Below, piece after piece: positions 25,853 through 35,602 of a stretch of 64,000 bases of DNA; position 1 is the stretch's first letter, and every line of letters begins with the position of its first letter. The notes below the pieces were generated by a model that saw only the letters and a list, made by a program, of their open reading frames with translations, did not search any database and had not been told where the DNA came from. The translations under genes and the position numbers were made by a program. The DNA is from Terasakiella magnetica (lineage in GTDB: Bacteria > Pseudomonadota > Alphaproteobacteria > Rhodospirillales > Magnetospirillaceae), in assembly GCA_902729415.1 (NCBI GenBank), contig CACVCF010000124.1, positions 1 through 64,000 on the forward strand, given 5' to 3'.

Positions 25853-26278
25853 TCACTGCGCCGCCTTGCGTTCGCTCTCCAGCATATCCGCCAGAGTGTA
25901 GGTGTCCAGTACCTTGAAGAAAGCGGCCAGCCCAGCTTCCAGGGCATCGCGGGCGACACAGCGGTTATTGTTGAGTCGGCAATCCTCGACCACGTTGCAG
26001 CGCATGCACCGCACCAGAGCGAAGTCTTCCTCGACTTCGCGGATAAACTTGCCCAGGGCCACGTCCTCGGGATTTTTCAGCAGGCGCACACCGCCATATT
26101 TGCCGCGCACCGTCTCCAGATAGCCGATACGGCCAAGCTGGTGGACAACCTTGGTCAGGTGGTTCTTGGAGATCTCGTAGCAATCGGCGATTTCGGTAAT
26201 GGTGACGAGATCGCCGTTCCGCAATCCGACGTGAACCAAAACCCTAAGGGCGTAATCCGTATGCAATGTAAGGCGCAT
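25853..26278 (-). CDS. nsrR: Rrf2-family transcriptional regulator, NsrR-like
   Basis: 141 residues. N-terminal winged helix (MRLTLHTDYALRVLVHVG; ISKNHLTKVVHQLGRIGYL) and a Cys cluster CMRCNVVEDCRLNNNRC, where CNVVEDCRL matches the NsrR C-x5-C-R-L pattern. NsrR binds an Fe-S cluster and senses nitric oxide. ATG 26278 is used; a TTG six bases upstream is possible. Divergent from the hybrid kinase gene (177 bp apart). Confidence 0.78.
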   Translation of the reverse strand: MRLTLHTDYALRVLVHVGLRNGDLVTITEIADCYEISKNHLTKVVHQLGRIGYLETVRGKYGGVRLLKNPEDVALGKFIREVEEDFALVRCMRCNVVEDCRLNNNRCVARDALEAGLAAFFKVLDTYTLADMLESERKAAQ

Positions 26279-26330
26279 GGCCAACCATAACTATCGTTGA
26301 AAGGGGTGTCGGCACATGCTGAGGCATTCC

Positions 26331-26344
26331 TTGATATTGGTCAA
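26331..26344. promoter_or_regulatory. Candidate FNR/Crp-type site
   Basis: TTGATATTGGTCAA matches the FNR consensus TTGATnnnnATCAA in nine of ten defined positions. It lies 112 bp before the hybrid kinase ATG and 53 bp before the NsrR-like ATG, so it could control either. Confidence 0.5.
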
Positions 26345-26455
26345 GTAATCCACATGGTATGGTGTTTTCTCCCGAGACGGGAGCATCCCCCCTTCCCCCC
26401 ATGGTCAAGACGTGGGTACCATCATCCCAGGCTGGATACGGAGATCTGGGGGGGG

Positions 26456-29395
26456 ATGGCACATACCAAGTTCGTTCGGTGGATCAGGGCCCTGCCCATT
26501 GCCTGGCGAATTCCGCTGGTGGTGGCCCTTAACGTGTTCGTAGCCCTGGCGGTAGGAGCGCTTGGCTGGCACGCCGCCTCGGTAATCAACGACGATCTTG
26601 ACGAGTTACGCAATGTTCAGCGGCGCTCGGGGGCGCTGTCCGATATCGACACCCGCGCCAGCCGCCTCCAGGGACAGATCCGGCAATACCTAGCCAATCC
26701 CACCGACGACCTTTTGAAGGAGGCCATGCGCCGTTCGGAAGAACTTTTCATCACCATGGGCGAGGCCACCGCCGATGAAAAGCCCCTGTCCGAGGACAGC
26801 GCCCGTATGCACGAGGCGGCACGGCGCTTCGTCACCGGTTTTCAGACCTTGAAGGCCATCAACGCCGATATCGCCAGAATCTACGAAGCCCAGGTGCTGC
26901 AAGCCACCAGCGAGATGTCGGGCCTCTATGCCATCTTGAACTCCACCGCGCGGACCCGAAGCGGCGACCTCCTGGCCCCCGCCCTGGTCAAGTCGCACGA
27001 GAACTTCGTCGAAACCCTGATCGCCATCAACGTCTTCTACTTTGATGGCAATCCCAGCCGCGCCGCCACCGCCCACCTCAATCTCGAAAAGATGACTGAT
27101 ACCATTCCGGTACTGGCGGGACTGGCGGGCAGCAACCTGCAACGCGATGCCCTGTCGGTGCTGGGTCAGCGGGCCCAGGCACTGACCGGAGCCATTGATT
27201 CCATCGCCCGCGGCTTCGAGGAGCGCGCCCGCATCCTCAGCGACGAGGTTGATGCCAGTCAGGCCGACATGGCCGCCACCATCGACCGCCTCATCACCCA
27301 GGGCCGTGCGAAGGAAGAAGGACTTCAGCGGCGCTCCCACGCTCAATTGCTGCGCCTATCCCTGGTCGGGGCCGCCGCCGCCATGGTGCTGGTCCTGGTC
27401 GGAGCTTGGATCAGTTGGATGATCGGCCAGTCCATCCGCGCCCCGCTGCTGCGCCTGCGCGAAGCCATGGAAGCCGGAGCCCAGGGCGACTGGAGCAGCG
27501 AGGTGGAGGACCGCGACCTTCACGACGAACTGGCTGCCATGGCCCGCACGGTCGAGGTGTTCAAACGCAACGCCATCGAAAAGCAGCGCCTGGAGCAGGA
27601 ACGGGCCGAAGCCGAGCGCCGCGCCGGCGAGGTCAACCGGCGGACACTGCAAGATCTGCTGTTGCAGATGGAGGCCCACGAGCACCCCTTAAGCTTTGCC
27701 CAGCCGGTGGCCGCCGCCCCCGAAACCGAAGCCGCCGAAATCGCCGCCGTGTTCAACCGCGTGCTCGCCAAATTCCACGAAGCCACCGGCGAACGCGACA
27801 GCGCCATCACCGCCCTGACCTCGGCCAAGGAGACCGCGGAATCGGCCAATATGGCCAAGTCATCGTTCCTGGCGGCCATGAGCCACGAAATCCGCACCCC
27901 CATGAACGGGGTGATCGGCATGCTGGAACTACTCAGTCACACCCGATTGGATGGCGAACAGCGGGAACTGATCGCCACCACCCGCGAATCCGGGCTGGCA
28001 CTCATGCGCATCATCGACGACGTCCTCGACTTCTCCAAGATCGAGGCAGGGCGGCTGGAACTGGAGCGGGTCGCCGTCTCGCTCAAGCACATCATGGACG
28101 GCGTCATCCAGACCGTTTCACCCGCCGCCTCGGCCAAGGGGCTGATCGTCGCTGGCTTCGTCGATCCCGGCCTGCCGTCGCGGGTGCTGGCCGACCCCGT
28201 CCGTCTGCGCCAAATTCTATTCAATCTGGTGGGTAATGCCGCCAAGTTCACCGAAAACGGCCGCATCCTGGTGCTGGCTGAACGCAGAGGCGATGCCGAA
28301 GACGGTCGCAGCCTCGTCCGCTTTCGGGTGATCGATACCGGCATCGGCATCGAAGCCGATATCCGCAACAAGCTGTTCCAGCCCTTCACCCAGGCAGAGA
28401 CCTCGACCACCCGCCGCTTCGGCGGCACCGGCCTCGGCCTGTCCATCACCCGGCGGTTGGTCGATCTGATGGACGGCACTATCGGCCTGGAAAGCGAGTT
28501 GGGCCAGGGCTCGTCATTCTGGTGCGAGCTTCCCCTGCCCGCCATCGAGGATTTGAGCGCAGAGACCGAGGTGGATTTTATGGGCATGCGGGTTCTGGTC
28601 GTCGCCCCCGAGGCCGACGAGCGAACCTTGATCGCCCAGGTAATCGAGGAAGCGGGTGCCGCCGTGGTGCGCGTTCCTGGCGGGAAGGAGGCCATGGCCG
28701 CCACCCACAAGGCCACCACGACCCAGGCGCCGTTCGATCTCGCCATCCTGGTGACCGATTGCATCAGCACCGAGGAATTGGAGCCGCTGCGCACCACCCC
28801 GCTTTTGCTGATCGGCGGCGATGACGCCGCGCGGCGGTTCCGGTTGGAGCGCCTGTTCAATTGCGCAGGCTTTCTCGGCCGCCCCCTGGATCGCCGCCAG
28901 ATCCGTCTAGCGGCTCACCAGATCGGCCACCCCGAAACCATGGCCGCGACCCGTTCGCCCGCCTCCATGCCCCAGATCATCGATTCACCGCTGCCCAAAC
29001 CGCCGGACGAGCCCTGGGAAGGGCTGCCGATCCTGATCGCCGAGGATCACCCGGTGAACCAGCAGGTGATCGTGCGCCAGCTTCGGTTGCTGGGCTATGA
29101 AGCCGAGATTCAGCCCGACGGCCGCGCCGCCCTGGCCGCATGGCGCGAACGCTCATTCGCCATGGTCATCACCGATTGCCACATGCCGCTGATGGATGGG
29201 TTCCAGCTGACCGCCGCTATCCGTAAGGCCGACCTGGACAACGGCCACCACACCCCCATTCTGGCCCTGACCGCCAATGCCCTGTCAGGAGAGGCGGAAC
29301 GCTGTCTCGCCGCCGGAATGGACTACTATTTGGCAAAGCCGGTCGAGATGGACCGCCTGAAAATCGCCCTCGAACGGCTTCTCAAGCCTATTTAG
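26456..29395 (+). CDS. Membrane hybrid histidine kinase with two receiver-like domains
   Basis: 979 residues. TM1 (about 19-41), a ~250-residue helical periplasmic sensor, TM2 (about 299-322), HAMP, a coiled linker, HisKA with [10 protein letters not shown] (phospho-His near 477), HATPase ([24 protein letters not shown]), then a degenerate receiver (about 700-820, no phospho-Asp context) and a C-terminal receiver with [19 protein letters not shown] (phospho-Asp near 905) and YLAKPVE. No linked HPt or DNA-binding regulator is seen. ATG 26456 follows a run of G; upstream codons in the same frame have no good start signal. Confidence 0.87.
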   Translation: MAHTKFVRWIRALPIAWRIPLVVALNVFVALAVGALGWHAASVINDDLDELRNVQRRSGALSDIDTRASRLQGQIRQYLANPTDDLLKEAMRRSEELFITMGEATADEKPLSEDSARMHEAARRFVTGFQTLKAINADIARIYEAQVLQATSEMSGLYAILNSTARTRSGDLLAPALVKSHENFVETLIAINVFYFDGNPSRAATAHLNLEKMTDTIPVLAGLAGSNLQRDALSVLGQRAQALTGAIDSIARGFEERARILSDEVDASQADMAATIDRLITQGRAKEEGLQRRSHAQLLRLSLVGAAAAMVLVLVGAWISWMIGQSIRAPLLRLREAMEAGAQGDWSSEVEDRDLHDELAAMARTVEVFKRNAIEKQRLEQERAEAERRAGEVNRRTLQDLLLQMEAHEHPLSFAQPVAAAPETEAAEIAAVFNRVLAKFHEATGERDSAITALTSAKETAESANMAKSSFLAAMSHEIRTPMNGVIGMLELLSHTRLDGEQRELIATTRESGLALMRIIDDVLDFSKIEAGRLELERVAVSLKHIMDGVIQTVSPAASAKGLIVAGFVDPGLPSRVLADPVRLRQILFNLVGNAAKFTENGRILVLAERRGDAEDGRSLVRFRVIDTGIGIEADIRNKLFQPFTQAETSTTRRFGGTGLGLSITRRLVDLMDGTIGLESELGQGSSFWCELPLPAIEDLSAETEVDFMGMRVLVVAPEADERTLIAQVIEEAGAAVVRVPGGKEAMAATHKATTTQAPFDLAILVTDCISTEELEPLRTTPLLLIGGDDAARRFRLERLFNCAGFLGRPLDRRQIRLAAHQIGHPETMAATRSPASMPQIIDSPLPKPPDEPWEGLPILIAEDHPVNQQVIVRQLRLLGYEAEIQPDGRAALAAWRERSFAMVITDCHMPLMDGFQLTAAIRKADLDNGHHTPILALTANALSGEAERCLAAGMDYYLAKPVEMDRLKIALERLLKPI

Positions 29396-29450
29396 AGTTC
29401 GGTGCTCCAAGTACAATCCGTCACCGATTGCGCATTGCACAACAATGTAA

Positions 29451-30536
29451 ATGGAACAAAAATACCCGTTGAACATGGGATCATTTGGCATGCCCAGGGA
29501 TATTGCCAGTGTCAAGCGGATCAGCGGCAAACCCGTCGAGCCCGCCATTGACCACAACAGCGCCGTACGCGTCATCAACGACACCCTCAAGGGGCCTGTC
29601 GCCAGGATTTTTCGCGGCATCGTTCCGGCCTTCGGCGATCTTTCAGGCGGAGAGTTCTACGATACCGTCATGGGCAGTTCCGACCTGCTGCACGGCTGCA
29701 TTCTGATCCTGCGCCGCCATCCCGAACATTTCCGCGAATTGCTGGTCGATGCCAAGGGCAGAACGGTCAACGACGACTTTGTCCGTCTGGCCTGCGGCCG
29801 CTCGCTCCATGACATCATCGGCATGCTGGTGCGGACCCATGCCAAGCGTCACTTCCGCTCGGTCCTGGGGGGGGATCCCAACGACCCCACCAGCCGCTCC
29901 GGACGCATGTATCAGGCCATGAACGAATACCTGATCCACGACTGGCAGGTTCCCCTGGTCCCCCATTACGCCCCCCTGCCGCTGCACAAGGTGCGCGAGA
30001 TGGGGCCGCGCCTCCTCGACATCCGCGAGGCCGAATTGCTGGACGCCATCGCCACCGCCGCCGGTCCGACGCCGCCGCCCTTGCCCAAACTGACCACCCT
30101 CCCCCTTCCCGAGCCCGGCGCCCACCCCACCATGGTGATCGTGCGCAGGCCCGCGCCGCCGGAGGAAGCCGGACCGCAGCATACTCCGCAGGAAGAATTC
30201 TGGTGGGACGCCATCACCGACCGCAAGGTCGCCGATATTTTGGGGCCACGAAACAATAACGAACTGCGCGAGTTGGTCGCGGCGCTGGCGGGGGTCAACG
30301 ACAGCGTGCGGACCGAACTGTTCGCCGGTCTCTCGCTGACCACCTTTCAGGCTGCGACCTGCCTTGCCACCGCCTTCCGGGTGATGGGCCGCACAGGCTT
30401 TACCGGAACCTTCGGTAATCCCGGCAAGCCTGCTCAGATTGCCAAGATCGCCACCCAGATGAAAAAACGGGGCGTCAGCTCGCGCACCGACCTGAAGGCC
30501 CTGGTGGGCCATACCGAGGGTGCGCTTAAGGGCTGA
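29451..30536 (+). CDS. Conserved-looking protein of unknown function
   Basis: 361 residues, no signal peptide or membrane span. An N-terminal globular part (1-205), a Pro-rich linker (about 205-245) and a C-terminal helical part starting EEFWWDAITDRKVADIL. I recognise no family. The start is uncertain: ATG 29451 has no clear SD; ATG 29490 has GGGA nine bases before it. Codon use and base composition match the neighbours, supporting a real gene. Confidence 0.6.
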   Translation: MEQKYPLNMGSFGMPRDIASVKRISGKPVEPAIDHNSAVRVINDTLKGPVARIFRGIVPAFGDLSGGEFYDTVMGSSDLLHGCILILRRHPEHFRELLVDAKGRTVNDDFVRLACGRSLHDIIGMLVRTHAKRHFRSVLGGDPNDPTSRSGRMYQAMNEYLIHDWQVPLVPHYAPLPLHKVREMGPRLLDIREAELLDAIATAAGPTPPPLPKLTTLPLPEPGAHPTMVIVRRPAPPEEAGPQHTPQEEFWWDAITDRKVADILGPRNNNELRELVAALAGVNDSVRTELFAGLSLTTFQAATCLATAFRVMGRTGFTGTFGNPGKPAQIAKIATQMKKRGVSSRTDLKALVGHTEGALKG

Positions 30537-30549
30537 CGCCCCGCTCTGG

Positions 30550-30651
30550 TCATTTCATGAAGCGGTGGTAAAGCCACGACAGGCTATAGCCCACCCCCAG
30601 CCAAAGCCCCACATAAAGGGCGGTACTCAGCATATCGCTCAGATCACTCAT
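30550..30651 (-). CDS. 33-residue single-span membrane microprotein
   Basis: ATG 30651 has a strong SD (AGTAGGGGGA, seven bases away) and lies 13 bp after the crotonase stop. The product is 33 residues: a short polar start (MSDLSDMLSTA), one hydrophobic segment (LYVGLWLGVGYSLSWLY) and a basic end HRFMK, so N-out/C-in insertion is likely. Too short for routine gene callers. Function unknown; co-expression with the crotonase is inferred from spacing. Confidence 0.55.
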   Translation of the reverse strand: MSDLSDMLSTALYVGLWLGVGYSLSWLYHRFMK

Positions 30652-30664
30652 GGTCGCGTCCCCC

Positions 30665-31444
30665 CTACTCGGCCTTGAACACCGGCTTGCGCTTGCCGCG
30701 GAAGGCGGCCAGCCCCTCGGCATAATCGGTGGTGCCGAGGAAGGCATAGCATTCATCCAGCTCGGCCGCGCTCACCGGCACTCCGGTGGCAAGCCGGTTG
30801 ATGAAGGCCTTGTGCCAGCGATTGGCCAGCGGCGCTCCGGCGGCAATCCGTTTGGTGGTGGCGGCGATTTCGGCCTCCAGCATGTCGTCCTCGACCACCC
30901 GGTTGAGCATGCCCTTGGCCAAGGCCTCGTCGGCATCGAACACCCGGCCTTCCAGCAGAATCTCCAACGCGCCCACATGACCGGCGACCTGACGGATGGC
31001 GGCCAGTTCAGGGTAAGCCATCACCACCGAGATCTTGTTGATGGGAACGCCGAACTTGCCCGACTTGGCGGCAATCCGCATATCGCAGCAACAAGCCAGC
31101 TCCAGCGCCCCGCCGACGCAAGGACCATAAATGGCGGCGATCACCGGCTGGGGGCAGGCCCGTACCGCGTCCAACGCCTTGCGCATCACCAGATCATAGG
31201 CCTTGGCCTGCTCGGCATTGGCGCGCAGGGTATCGAATTCCTCGATGTCGGCACCGGGGGCGAAAGCCTTGGTGCCAGCCCCGCGCAGCACCACCGCATG
31301 GATGGTCTTGTCGGCAGAAATGGTGGTGAAAGCCTCAGCCAGGCCACGCCACATGGGCAGGTTCAGGGCGTTCAGACGGTCGGGCCGATTGAGGGTGACG
31401 GTGACGATGGCGCCCTCGCGGCTGACCAAGATGACGTCGGACAT
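30665..31444 (-). CDS. Enoyl-CoA hydratase/isomerase family protein
   Basis: 259 residues, crotonase fold: [15 protein letters not shown], the oxyanion-hole strand [14 protein letters not shown] (usual AFCAGADI) and [19 protein letters not shown] with the first catalytic Glu (ALELA). The second Glu expected in FGxPE is replaced ([10 protein letters not shown]), so hydratase activity is not assured; isomerase, thioesterase or other crotonase chemistry is possible. AAGGA precedes ATG 31444. No beta-oxidation partners are adjacent. Confidence 0.8.
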   Translation of the reverse strand: MSDVILVSREGAIVTVTLNRPDRLNALNLPMWRGLAEAFTTISADKTIHAVVLRGAGTKAFAPGADIEEFDTLRANAEQAKAYDLVMRKALDAVRACPQPVIAAIYGPCVGGALELACCCDMRIAAKSGKFGVPINKISVVMAYPELAAIRQVAGHVGALEILLEGRVFDADEALAKGMLNRVVEDDMLEAEIAATTKRIAAGAPLANRWHKAFINRLATGVPVSAAELDECYAFLGTTDYAEGLAAFRGKRKPVFKAE

Positions 31445-31533
31445 GTGGATTCCTTGTTCTGTCGGCTTGCAGGATGAAGCGATTGTGCCTATACCGCCTT
31501 TTACCGGCAAGGCGTACCCAGCGAAAGGGCTCG

Positions 31534-32229
31534 ATGATGGCACAATCCGTTTCCCGCACCTCCGAACAGAAGCAAGCGGCGCTGACCACCGCGCGCATCC
31601 TTCTGGAAATCAAGGCGATCAATTTCCGCCCCGAAGAGCCCTATATCCTGACCTCGGGCTGGGCCAGCCCGGTCTATGTCGATTGCCGCAAGGTGATCTC
31701 GTTCCCGCGCGCCCGCGCCAAGATCAGCGAGCTGATGGCCAACGCCATCTTGCGCGAAGTGGGCTTTGAATCCGCCGACGCCATCGCGGGCGGCGAGACC
31801 GCGGGCATCCCCTATGCCGCCTGGATTTCCGAGCGTCTGGGCCTGCCCATGCTTTATGTGCGCAAGAAGCCCAAGGGCTTTGGCCGCAACGCCCAGATCG
31901 AAGGCGATTTCGCCGACGGTGCCCGCGTGGTGCTGGTTGAGGATCTCGCCTCGGATGGCGCCTCCAAGGTCAACTTCGTCAACGCCCTGCGCGAGGCGGG
32001 CGCCACCATCGACCATTCCATCGTGGTGTTCTTCTATGGCGTCTTCCCCGGCGCGCTCAAAAGCCTGGAGGAGATCGGCGTAGACCTCTCCTATCTGGCC
32101 AATTGGTGGGATGTGCTGGAAGTGGTCGAACAAGACGGCCATTTCGACAAGCGCACCATCGAGGAAGTCCGGTCCTTCCTCCACGATCCGGTACGGTGGT
32201 CGTCCATGCATGGCGGCCGCAGCGCCTGA
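31534..32229 (+). CDS. pyrE: Orotate phosphoribosyltransferase
   Basis: 231 residues. Converts orotate and PRPP to OMP in pyrimidine synthesis. The PRPP-binding loop reads [14 protein letters not shown], and [20 protein letters not shown] and [10 protein letters not shown] are typical of PyrE. Two adjacent ATGs (31534, 31537) follow GAAAGGG. Ends in a UUCG-capped terminator. Confidence 0.9.
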   Translation: MMAQSVSRTSEQKQAALTTARILLEIKAINFRPEEPYILTSGWASPVYVDCRKVISFPRARAKISELMANAILREVGFESADAIAGGETAGIPYAAWISERLGLPMLYVRKKPKGFGRNAQIEGDFADGARVVLVEDLASDGASKVNFVNALREAGATIDHSIVVFFYGVFPGALKSLEEIGVDLSYLANWWDVLEVVEQDGHFDKRTIEEVRSFLHDPVRWSSMHGGRSA

Positions 32230-32242
32230 CCGAGACGATCAA

Positions 32243-32266
32243 GGGGCGCTTCGGCGCCCCTTTTTT
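32243..32266 (+). terminator. Terminator of pyrE with UUCG tetraloop
   Basis: Stem ggggcgc/gcgcccc (32243-32249 with 32254-32260), loop TTCG, then six T. Confidence 0.95.
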
Positions 32267-32289
32267 CACGATGCCGCCCGGCGTTTGGG

Positions 32290-32328
32290 GCTCGGTGATC
32301 GGTTCCGATCAACCAGGCTTGGTATCAG
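32290..32328. repeat. Second copy of the gatcggttccgatc/aggcttggt element
   Basis: Shares gatcggttccgatcaa (32298-32313) and aggcttggt.tcag with the element at 2632-2668. As there, it sits between convergent gene 3' ends. The outer palindrome is less perfect here. Confidence 0.5.
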
Positions 32329-32341
32329 TGGCCGCCGGGGA

Positions 32342-32614
32342 TTACTCCCGCCCCCTATTCCTGATCTTGACCACCAGGATGGTCCCCGCCAACCCTAAGG
32401 TCGGCACGTTGGCGGCCACGATCGGCCATGCCTCCAGCATTACACCATAAAGCGTCCACAGGGCGACGCCGGTACAAAACGCCACCCACATGGTTAGCGA
32501 GATATCTCTGGTCTGACCACTTCGCAAAGTCTTGACCACTTGTGGTATGAAAGAGGCGGTGGTCAAAATCCCTGCGGCAGCGCCAAGCAGATCAATGGCG
32601 GATGGCCAAGCCAT
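32342..32614 (-). CDS. SemiSWEET-type small sugar transporter
   Basis: 90 residues, three predicted membrane helices in one triple-helix bundle; the PQ-loop motif appears as TTASFIPQVVKTLRSGQTRD, followed by SLTMWVAFCTGVALWTLYG. SemiSWEETs work as dimers to move sugars such as sucrose or glucose. A very strong SD (AAGGAGAG) precedes ATG 32614. Confidence 0.85.
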   Translation of the reverse strand: MAWPSAIDLLGAAAGILTTASFIPQVVKTLRSGQTRDISLTMWVAFCTGVALWTLYGVMLEAWPIVAANVPTLGLAGTILVVKIRNRGRE

Positions 32615-32665
32615 GAGTCTCTCCTTGTTCGATGCGTCGAGGTCCGTGAGAAAGGAAGCCCTGTG

Positions 32666-33022
32666 ATGAACCTGTCCTATATCACGCTTCTGCTGCTGTG
32701 CCAGCTTGCCGGAGAGGTGATTGTCCGCCTTGTCGGCCTTCCCCTACCGGGGCCGGTCTTGGGGATGATGCTGCTGTTCCTGGGGCTGGTGATTCATGGC
32801 CGGGTTCCCAACGGCCTCGACGGCGTGGTCAAAGGTATCCTTGGTAATTTCGCCCTGCTCTTCATTCCCGCCAGCGTCGGAGTGATGGTTCACCTCAACA
32901 CCCTGGCTACGGAATGGCTGCCCATCGCGGCGGCAGTGCTGATCAGCACCTTTTGCACCATCGTCTTCACCGGGCGGCTGATGCAGCATCTGACCCGCAG
33001 CGAGGGCGAGGACAAGTCATGA
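32666..33022 (+). CDS. lrgA: LrgA/CidA family holin-like protein
   Basis: 118 residues with four hydrophobic segments; LCQLAGEVIVRLVGLPLPGPVLGMMLLF is diagnostic in outline (here split: LCQLAGEVIV and PLPGPVLGMMLLF). The family modulates murein hydrolase activity or transports pyruvate-like metabolites. ATG 32666 has AAAGGA; the stop overlaps lrgB (ATGA). Confidence 0.85.
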   Translation: MNLSYITLLLLCQLAGEVIVRLVGLPLPGPVLGMMLLFLGLVIHGRVPNGLDGVVKGILGNFALLFIPASVGVMVHLNTLATEWLPIAAAVLISTFCTIVFTGRLMQHLTRSEGEDKS

Positions 33023-33738
33023 CCGGCGAATTACAAAGCATCTGGGTCTATCTCGCAGCCTCGCCGCTCTTGGGGCTGACCTCGACCCTGGTGGCCTATC
33101 AGGGGGCCATGTGGCTGTTCGAGCGCTCGGGCCGCTCGCCCCTGCTCAACCCCATCGTCGTCTCCGTCACCGCTATCGCCGGATTCCTGATGGCCACCGG
33201 CACCGAATACCGCACCTATTTCGACGGCGCCCAGTTCGTCCACTTCCTGCTGGGGCCGGCGACGGTGGCGCTGGCGGTGCCGCTTTACCGCCAAATGCCG
33301 GTGCTGCGCCGCGCCTGGCCCGTCATCGTGCTGACCATCGTCCTGGGCGCGGTCATGGCGGCGGTCAGCGCCGTCGCCGTCGGGTGGAGCCTGGGAGGCT
33401 CCGAGAAGGTTCTGATGTCTCTCAGCGCCAAATCCGTCACCATGCCCATCGCCATGGGCATCACCGAACGGGTTGGCGGCATTCCGTCGCTGACGGCGGT
33501 GATGGTGATGCTGACCGGTATCTTCGGCGCCACCTGCGGCGCCTGGATTCTGGACAAAACCGGGGTCAGGCACCCGGCGGCGCGCGGTCTGGCGCTGGGC
33601 ATCGCATCGCACGGCATTGGCACCGTCCGTGCCCTTCAGATGGGAGAGATGGCAGGGGCCTTCGCCGGGCTTGCCATCGGCCTGACCGGCATCGCCACCG
33701 CCTTTCTGGTGCCGGTGCTGGTGCTGTGGGTGAAGTAA
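33019..33738 (+). CDS. lrgB: LrgB family membrane protein
   Basis: 239 residues, about six to eight spans, with the LrgB core LLGPATVALAVPLYRQ, SLSAKSVTMPIAMGI and GLALGIASHGIGTVRALQM. Works with LrgA. The ATG at 33019 overlaps the lrgA stop by four bases. Confidence 0.88.
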   Translation: MTGELQSIWVYLAASPLLGLTSTLVAYQGAMWLFERSGRSPLLNPIVVSVTAIAGFLMATGTEYRTYFDGAQFVHFLLGPATVALAVPLYRQMPVLRRAWPVIVLTIVLGAVMAAVSAVAVGWSLGGSEKVLMSLSAKSVTMPIAMGITERVGGIPSLTAVMVMLTGIFGATCGAWILDKTGVRHPAARGLALGIASHGIGTVRALQMGEMAGAFAGLAIGLTGIATAFLVPVLVLWVK

Positions 33739-33740
33739 TC

Positions 33741-33766
33741 CCCCCCTCCCACAGGAGAGAGGGGGG
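33741..33766. terminator. Possible bidirectional hairpin between lrgB and cpoB
   Basis: Stem cccccctc/gagggggg (33741-33748 with 33759-33766) in a 36-bp gap between convergent genes; no T run. Confidence 0.4.
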
Positions 33767-33774
33767 AAAGGAGC

Positions 33775-34785
33775 TTAGCCTTTACAGCCCAGGCGCTGCT
33801 TCTCACCGGTCGCGGCACGCTTGATGCGGTCAGCCATACCGGGATGCTCGGAGAACAGCAGCGAGAAGGTGCGGCAGGCCTGATCCTTCATGTCGAGCTG
33901 GGCAAAGGATGCACCAAGCTTATAGAGCATGTCGGGAGCCTTGGTGTGCTTGGGGTACTTCTTGTAAGCCTCACCGAACATCTTGGCGGACTGGGCGAAG
34001 TCCTTGCGCTGGGAAAAGGCGATGTCGCCCAACCAGTATTGGGCATTCCCCGCCAGCTGATGGTTAGGATTGGCCTTCAGGAACGCCTGGAAGCTCTTCT
34101 CGGCACCGTCGAAGTCACCCTTCTGGGCCAGGCTGTAAGCCTCGTCATAGGCGGCCTGCGGGTCTTTGGGAGTGGCCTGGGCCTGAGTGGCGGCCTGGGC
34201 CTGTCCCTTCTTCAGATCCTTTTCCGGCATGCTGCCGAGAACCTGCGGTCCGGGGGCCGGGCCGGCACCGTCGGCGGCATTGGAACCGGGGACCACACCC
34301 TTGGGCGGAATCAGCACCGGCGCGCCATTGGGCAGGGTCGCCCCCGGAGTGGGCATGGAAACGCTTTGAGTCGACGATGGAGCCTGGGCGCGCGGCGCGG
34401 TGCCGTCCTGCAATTCTTTAAAGCGCAGGTCGAGATCGGTCTGCATGCGATCCAGTTGCTTTTGCAGCTGGGCATTGCGGAAATTGATCTCTTCAATGCG
34501 CCCGGTCAGCTGGCGGGCATTGTCTTCCAGTTCGTTGATACGATCATCGAGACGAGAGGCGATGCTGCCCGAAACCTCGGCACCGCTGCCACCGGCGGCG
34601 GGCGAACGGATGGTGGTGCCACCACCACCACGGGCCGCTTGCTGCTGCATGACAGACAAATCACGCTCCAACCGGTCCAGACGGTCATAGAGGGCGCGAG
34701 TGTCGCTCTGCGCCGAAGCAGGCATGGCCAGAAGGGATGCACCCATCATGGCGGAAAGGGCAGTGGTTAGAACGATGCGTCGCAC
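33775..34785 (-). CDS. cpoB: Tol-Pal cell-division coordinator CpoB (YbgF)
   Basis: 336 residues from GTG 34785 (AGAGG upstream), which begins exactly at a good signal peptide (LLAMPASA|Q). A coiled-coil region follows (about 28-125), a Pro/Ala/Gly linker, and a C-terminal TPR domain with AAYDEAYSLAQKGDFDGAEK, NAQYWLGDIAFSQRKDF and KAPDMLYKLGASFAQL. CpoB links septal peptidoglycan synthesis to Tol-Pal-driven outer-membrane constriction. Separated from pal by a terminator, so it may have its own promoter. Confidence 0.88.
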   Translation of the reverse strand: MRRIVLTTALSAMMGASLLAMPASAQSDTRALYDRLDRLERDLSVMQQQAARGGGGTTIRSPAAGGSGAEVSGSIASRLDDRINELEDNARQLTGRIEEINFRNAQLQKQLDRMQTDLDLRFKELQDGTAPRAQAPSSTQSVSMPTPGATLPNGAPVLIPPKGVVPGSNAADGAGPAPGPQVLGSMPEKDLKKGQAQAATQAQATPKDPQAAYDEAYSLAQKGDFDGAEKSFQAFLKANPNHQLAGNAQYWLGDIAFSQRKDFAQSAKMFGEAYKKYPKHTKAPDMLYKLGASFAQLDMKDQACRTFSLLFSEHPGMADRIKRAATGEKQRLGCKG

Positions 34786-34851
34786 GGCTCGACCTCTTGG
34801 AAGACTGGGGCGCGGATAATAGCACGCCAAAGGGATATTCCAAATTCCAGG

Positions 34852-34911
34852 CAAAAATAAGGCGCCCGCCCCGCCCGCCGGTCCTGGGACCGAAACGGAA
34901 GGGCGGACGCC
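34852..34911 (-). terminator. Terminator of pal
   Basis: An 11-bp stem with one G-T wobble (34861-34871 with 34901-34911) around a long loop, followed on the minus strand by TTATTTTTG (34852-34860). Confidence 0.7.
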
Positions 34912-34939
34912 CCATTTTACACGTGGAGAACGACCTGAA

Positions 34940-35431
34940 TTAGTTCAGGACGGTCACGCCACGGCGGTTCTGCGACCAGGCGGCCTCGTTGGACCCGAGG
35001 GCCACCGGACGCTCCTTGCCGAAGGACACGGTCTTGACGCGGGTAGCGGCAACACCGGCAGCGACCAGATACTCCTTCACGGAGTTCGCACGCTTCTCGC
35101 CGAGGGCCAAGTTGTAGTCGCGGGTGCCGCGCTCGTCGGCATGACCTTCGACGGTCAACGCGTAGTTCGGATAGGCCTTCAGCCAAGCGGCCTGCTTGTC
35201 CAGGCTGGCCTTGGCATCAGCCCGCAAGGAGCTCTTGTCGAAGTCAAAGAAAACACGGTCGCCGACATTGGCGACGAAGTCTTCCTTGGACCCCTTCTGG
35301 ATGCCAACGGGGCCGGGGCCCGACGGCTGAGTCTGAACGACATTGCTCTTGATGTTGGTGTCGGTCGGGGCGGATTCGCAAGCCGCAAGCAGAGCGGCGG
35401 CGGCAAAGATGCTCAGGAAACGCAGTTTCAT
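34940..35431 (-). CDS. pal: Peptidoglycan-associated lipoprotein Pal
   Basis: 163 residues. Lipobox LLAAC (Cys19), then an OmpA-type peptidoglycan-binding domain: VFFDFDKSSLRADAKASLDK, VEGHADERGTRDYNLALGEKRA (split), SFGKERPVA and QNRRGV. Anchors the outer membrane to peptidoglycan and contacts TolB/TolA. 171 bp separates it from tolB, enough for its own promoter. Confidence 0.93.
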   Translation of the reverse strand: MKLRFLSIFAAAALLAACESAPTDTNIKSNVVQTQPSGPGPVGIQKGSKEDFVANVGDRVFFDFDKSSLRADAKASLDKQAAWLKAYPNYALTVEGHADERGTRDYNLALGEKRANSVKEYLVAAGVAATRVKTVSFGKERPVALGSNEAAWSQNRRGVTVLN

Positions 35432-35602
35432 ATTTGAGGACTCCCCCTCAATGGCGACGCGGGAATGAAATTCAGATCGGACCTTTTAGAGACATCGTGT
35501 GAGCCATTCGAAGCCCACACGCCCCCTCGCTGACATCGATTATTGTGGAACCCGATGCCAACGCCGTTAATCCTAATCGGCGCGGACTATACAAACATAA
35601 TT

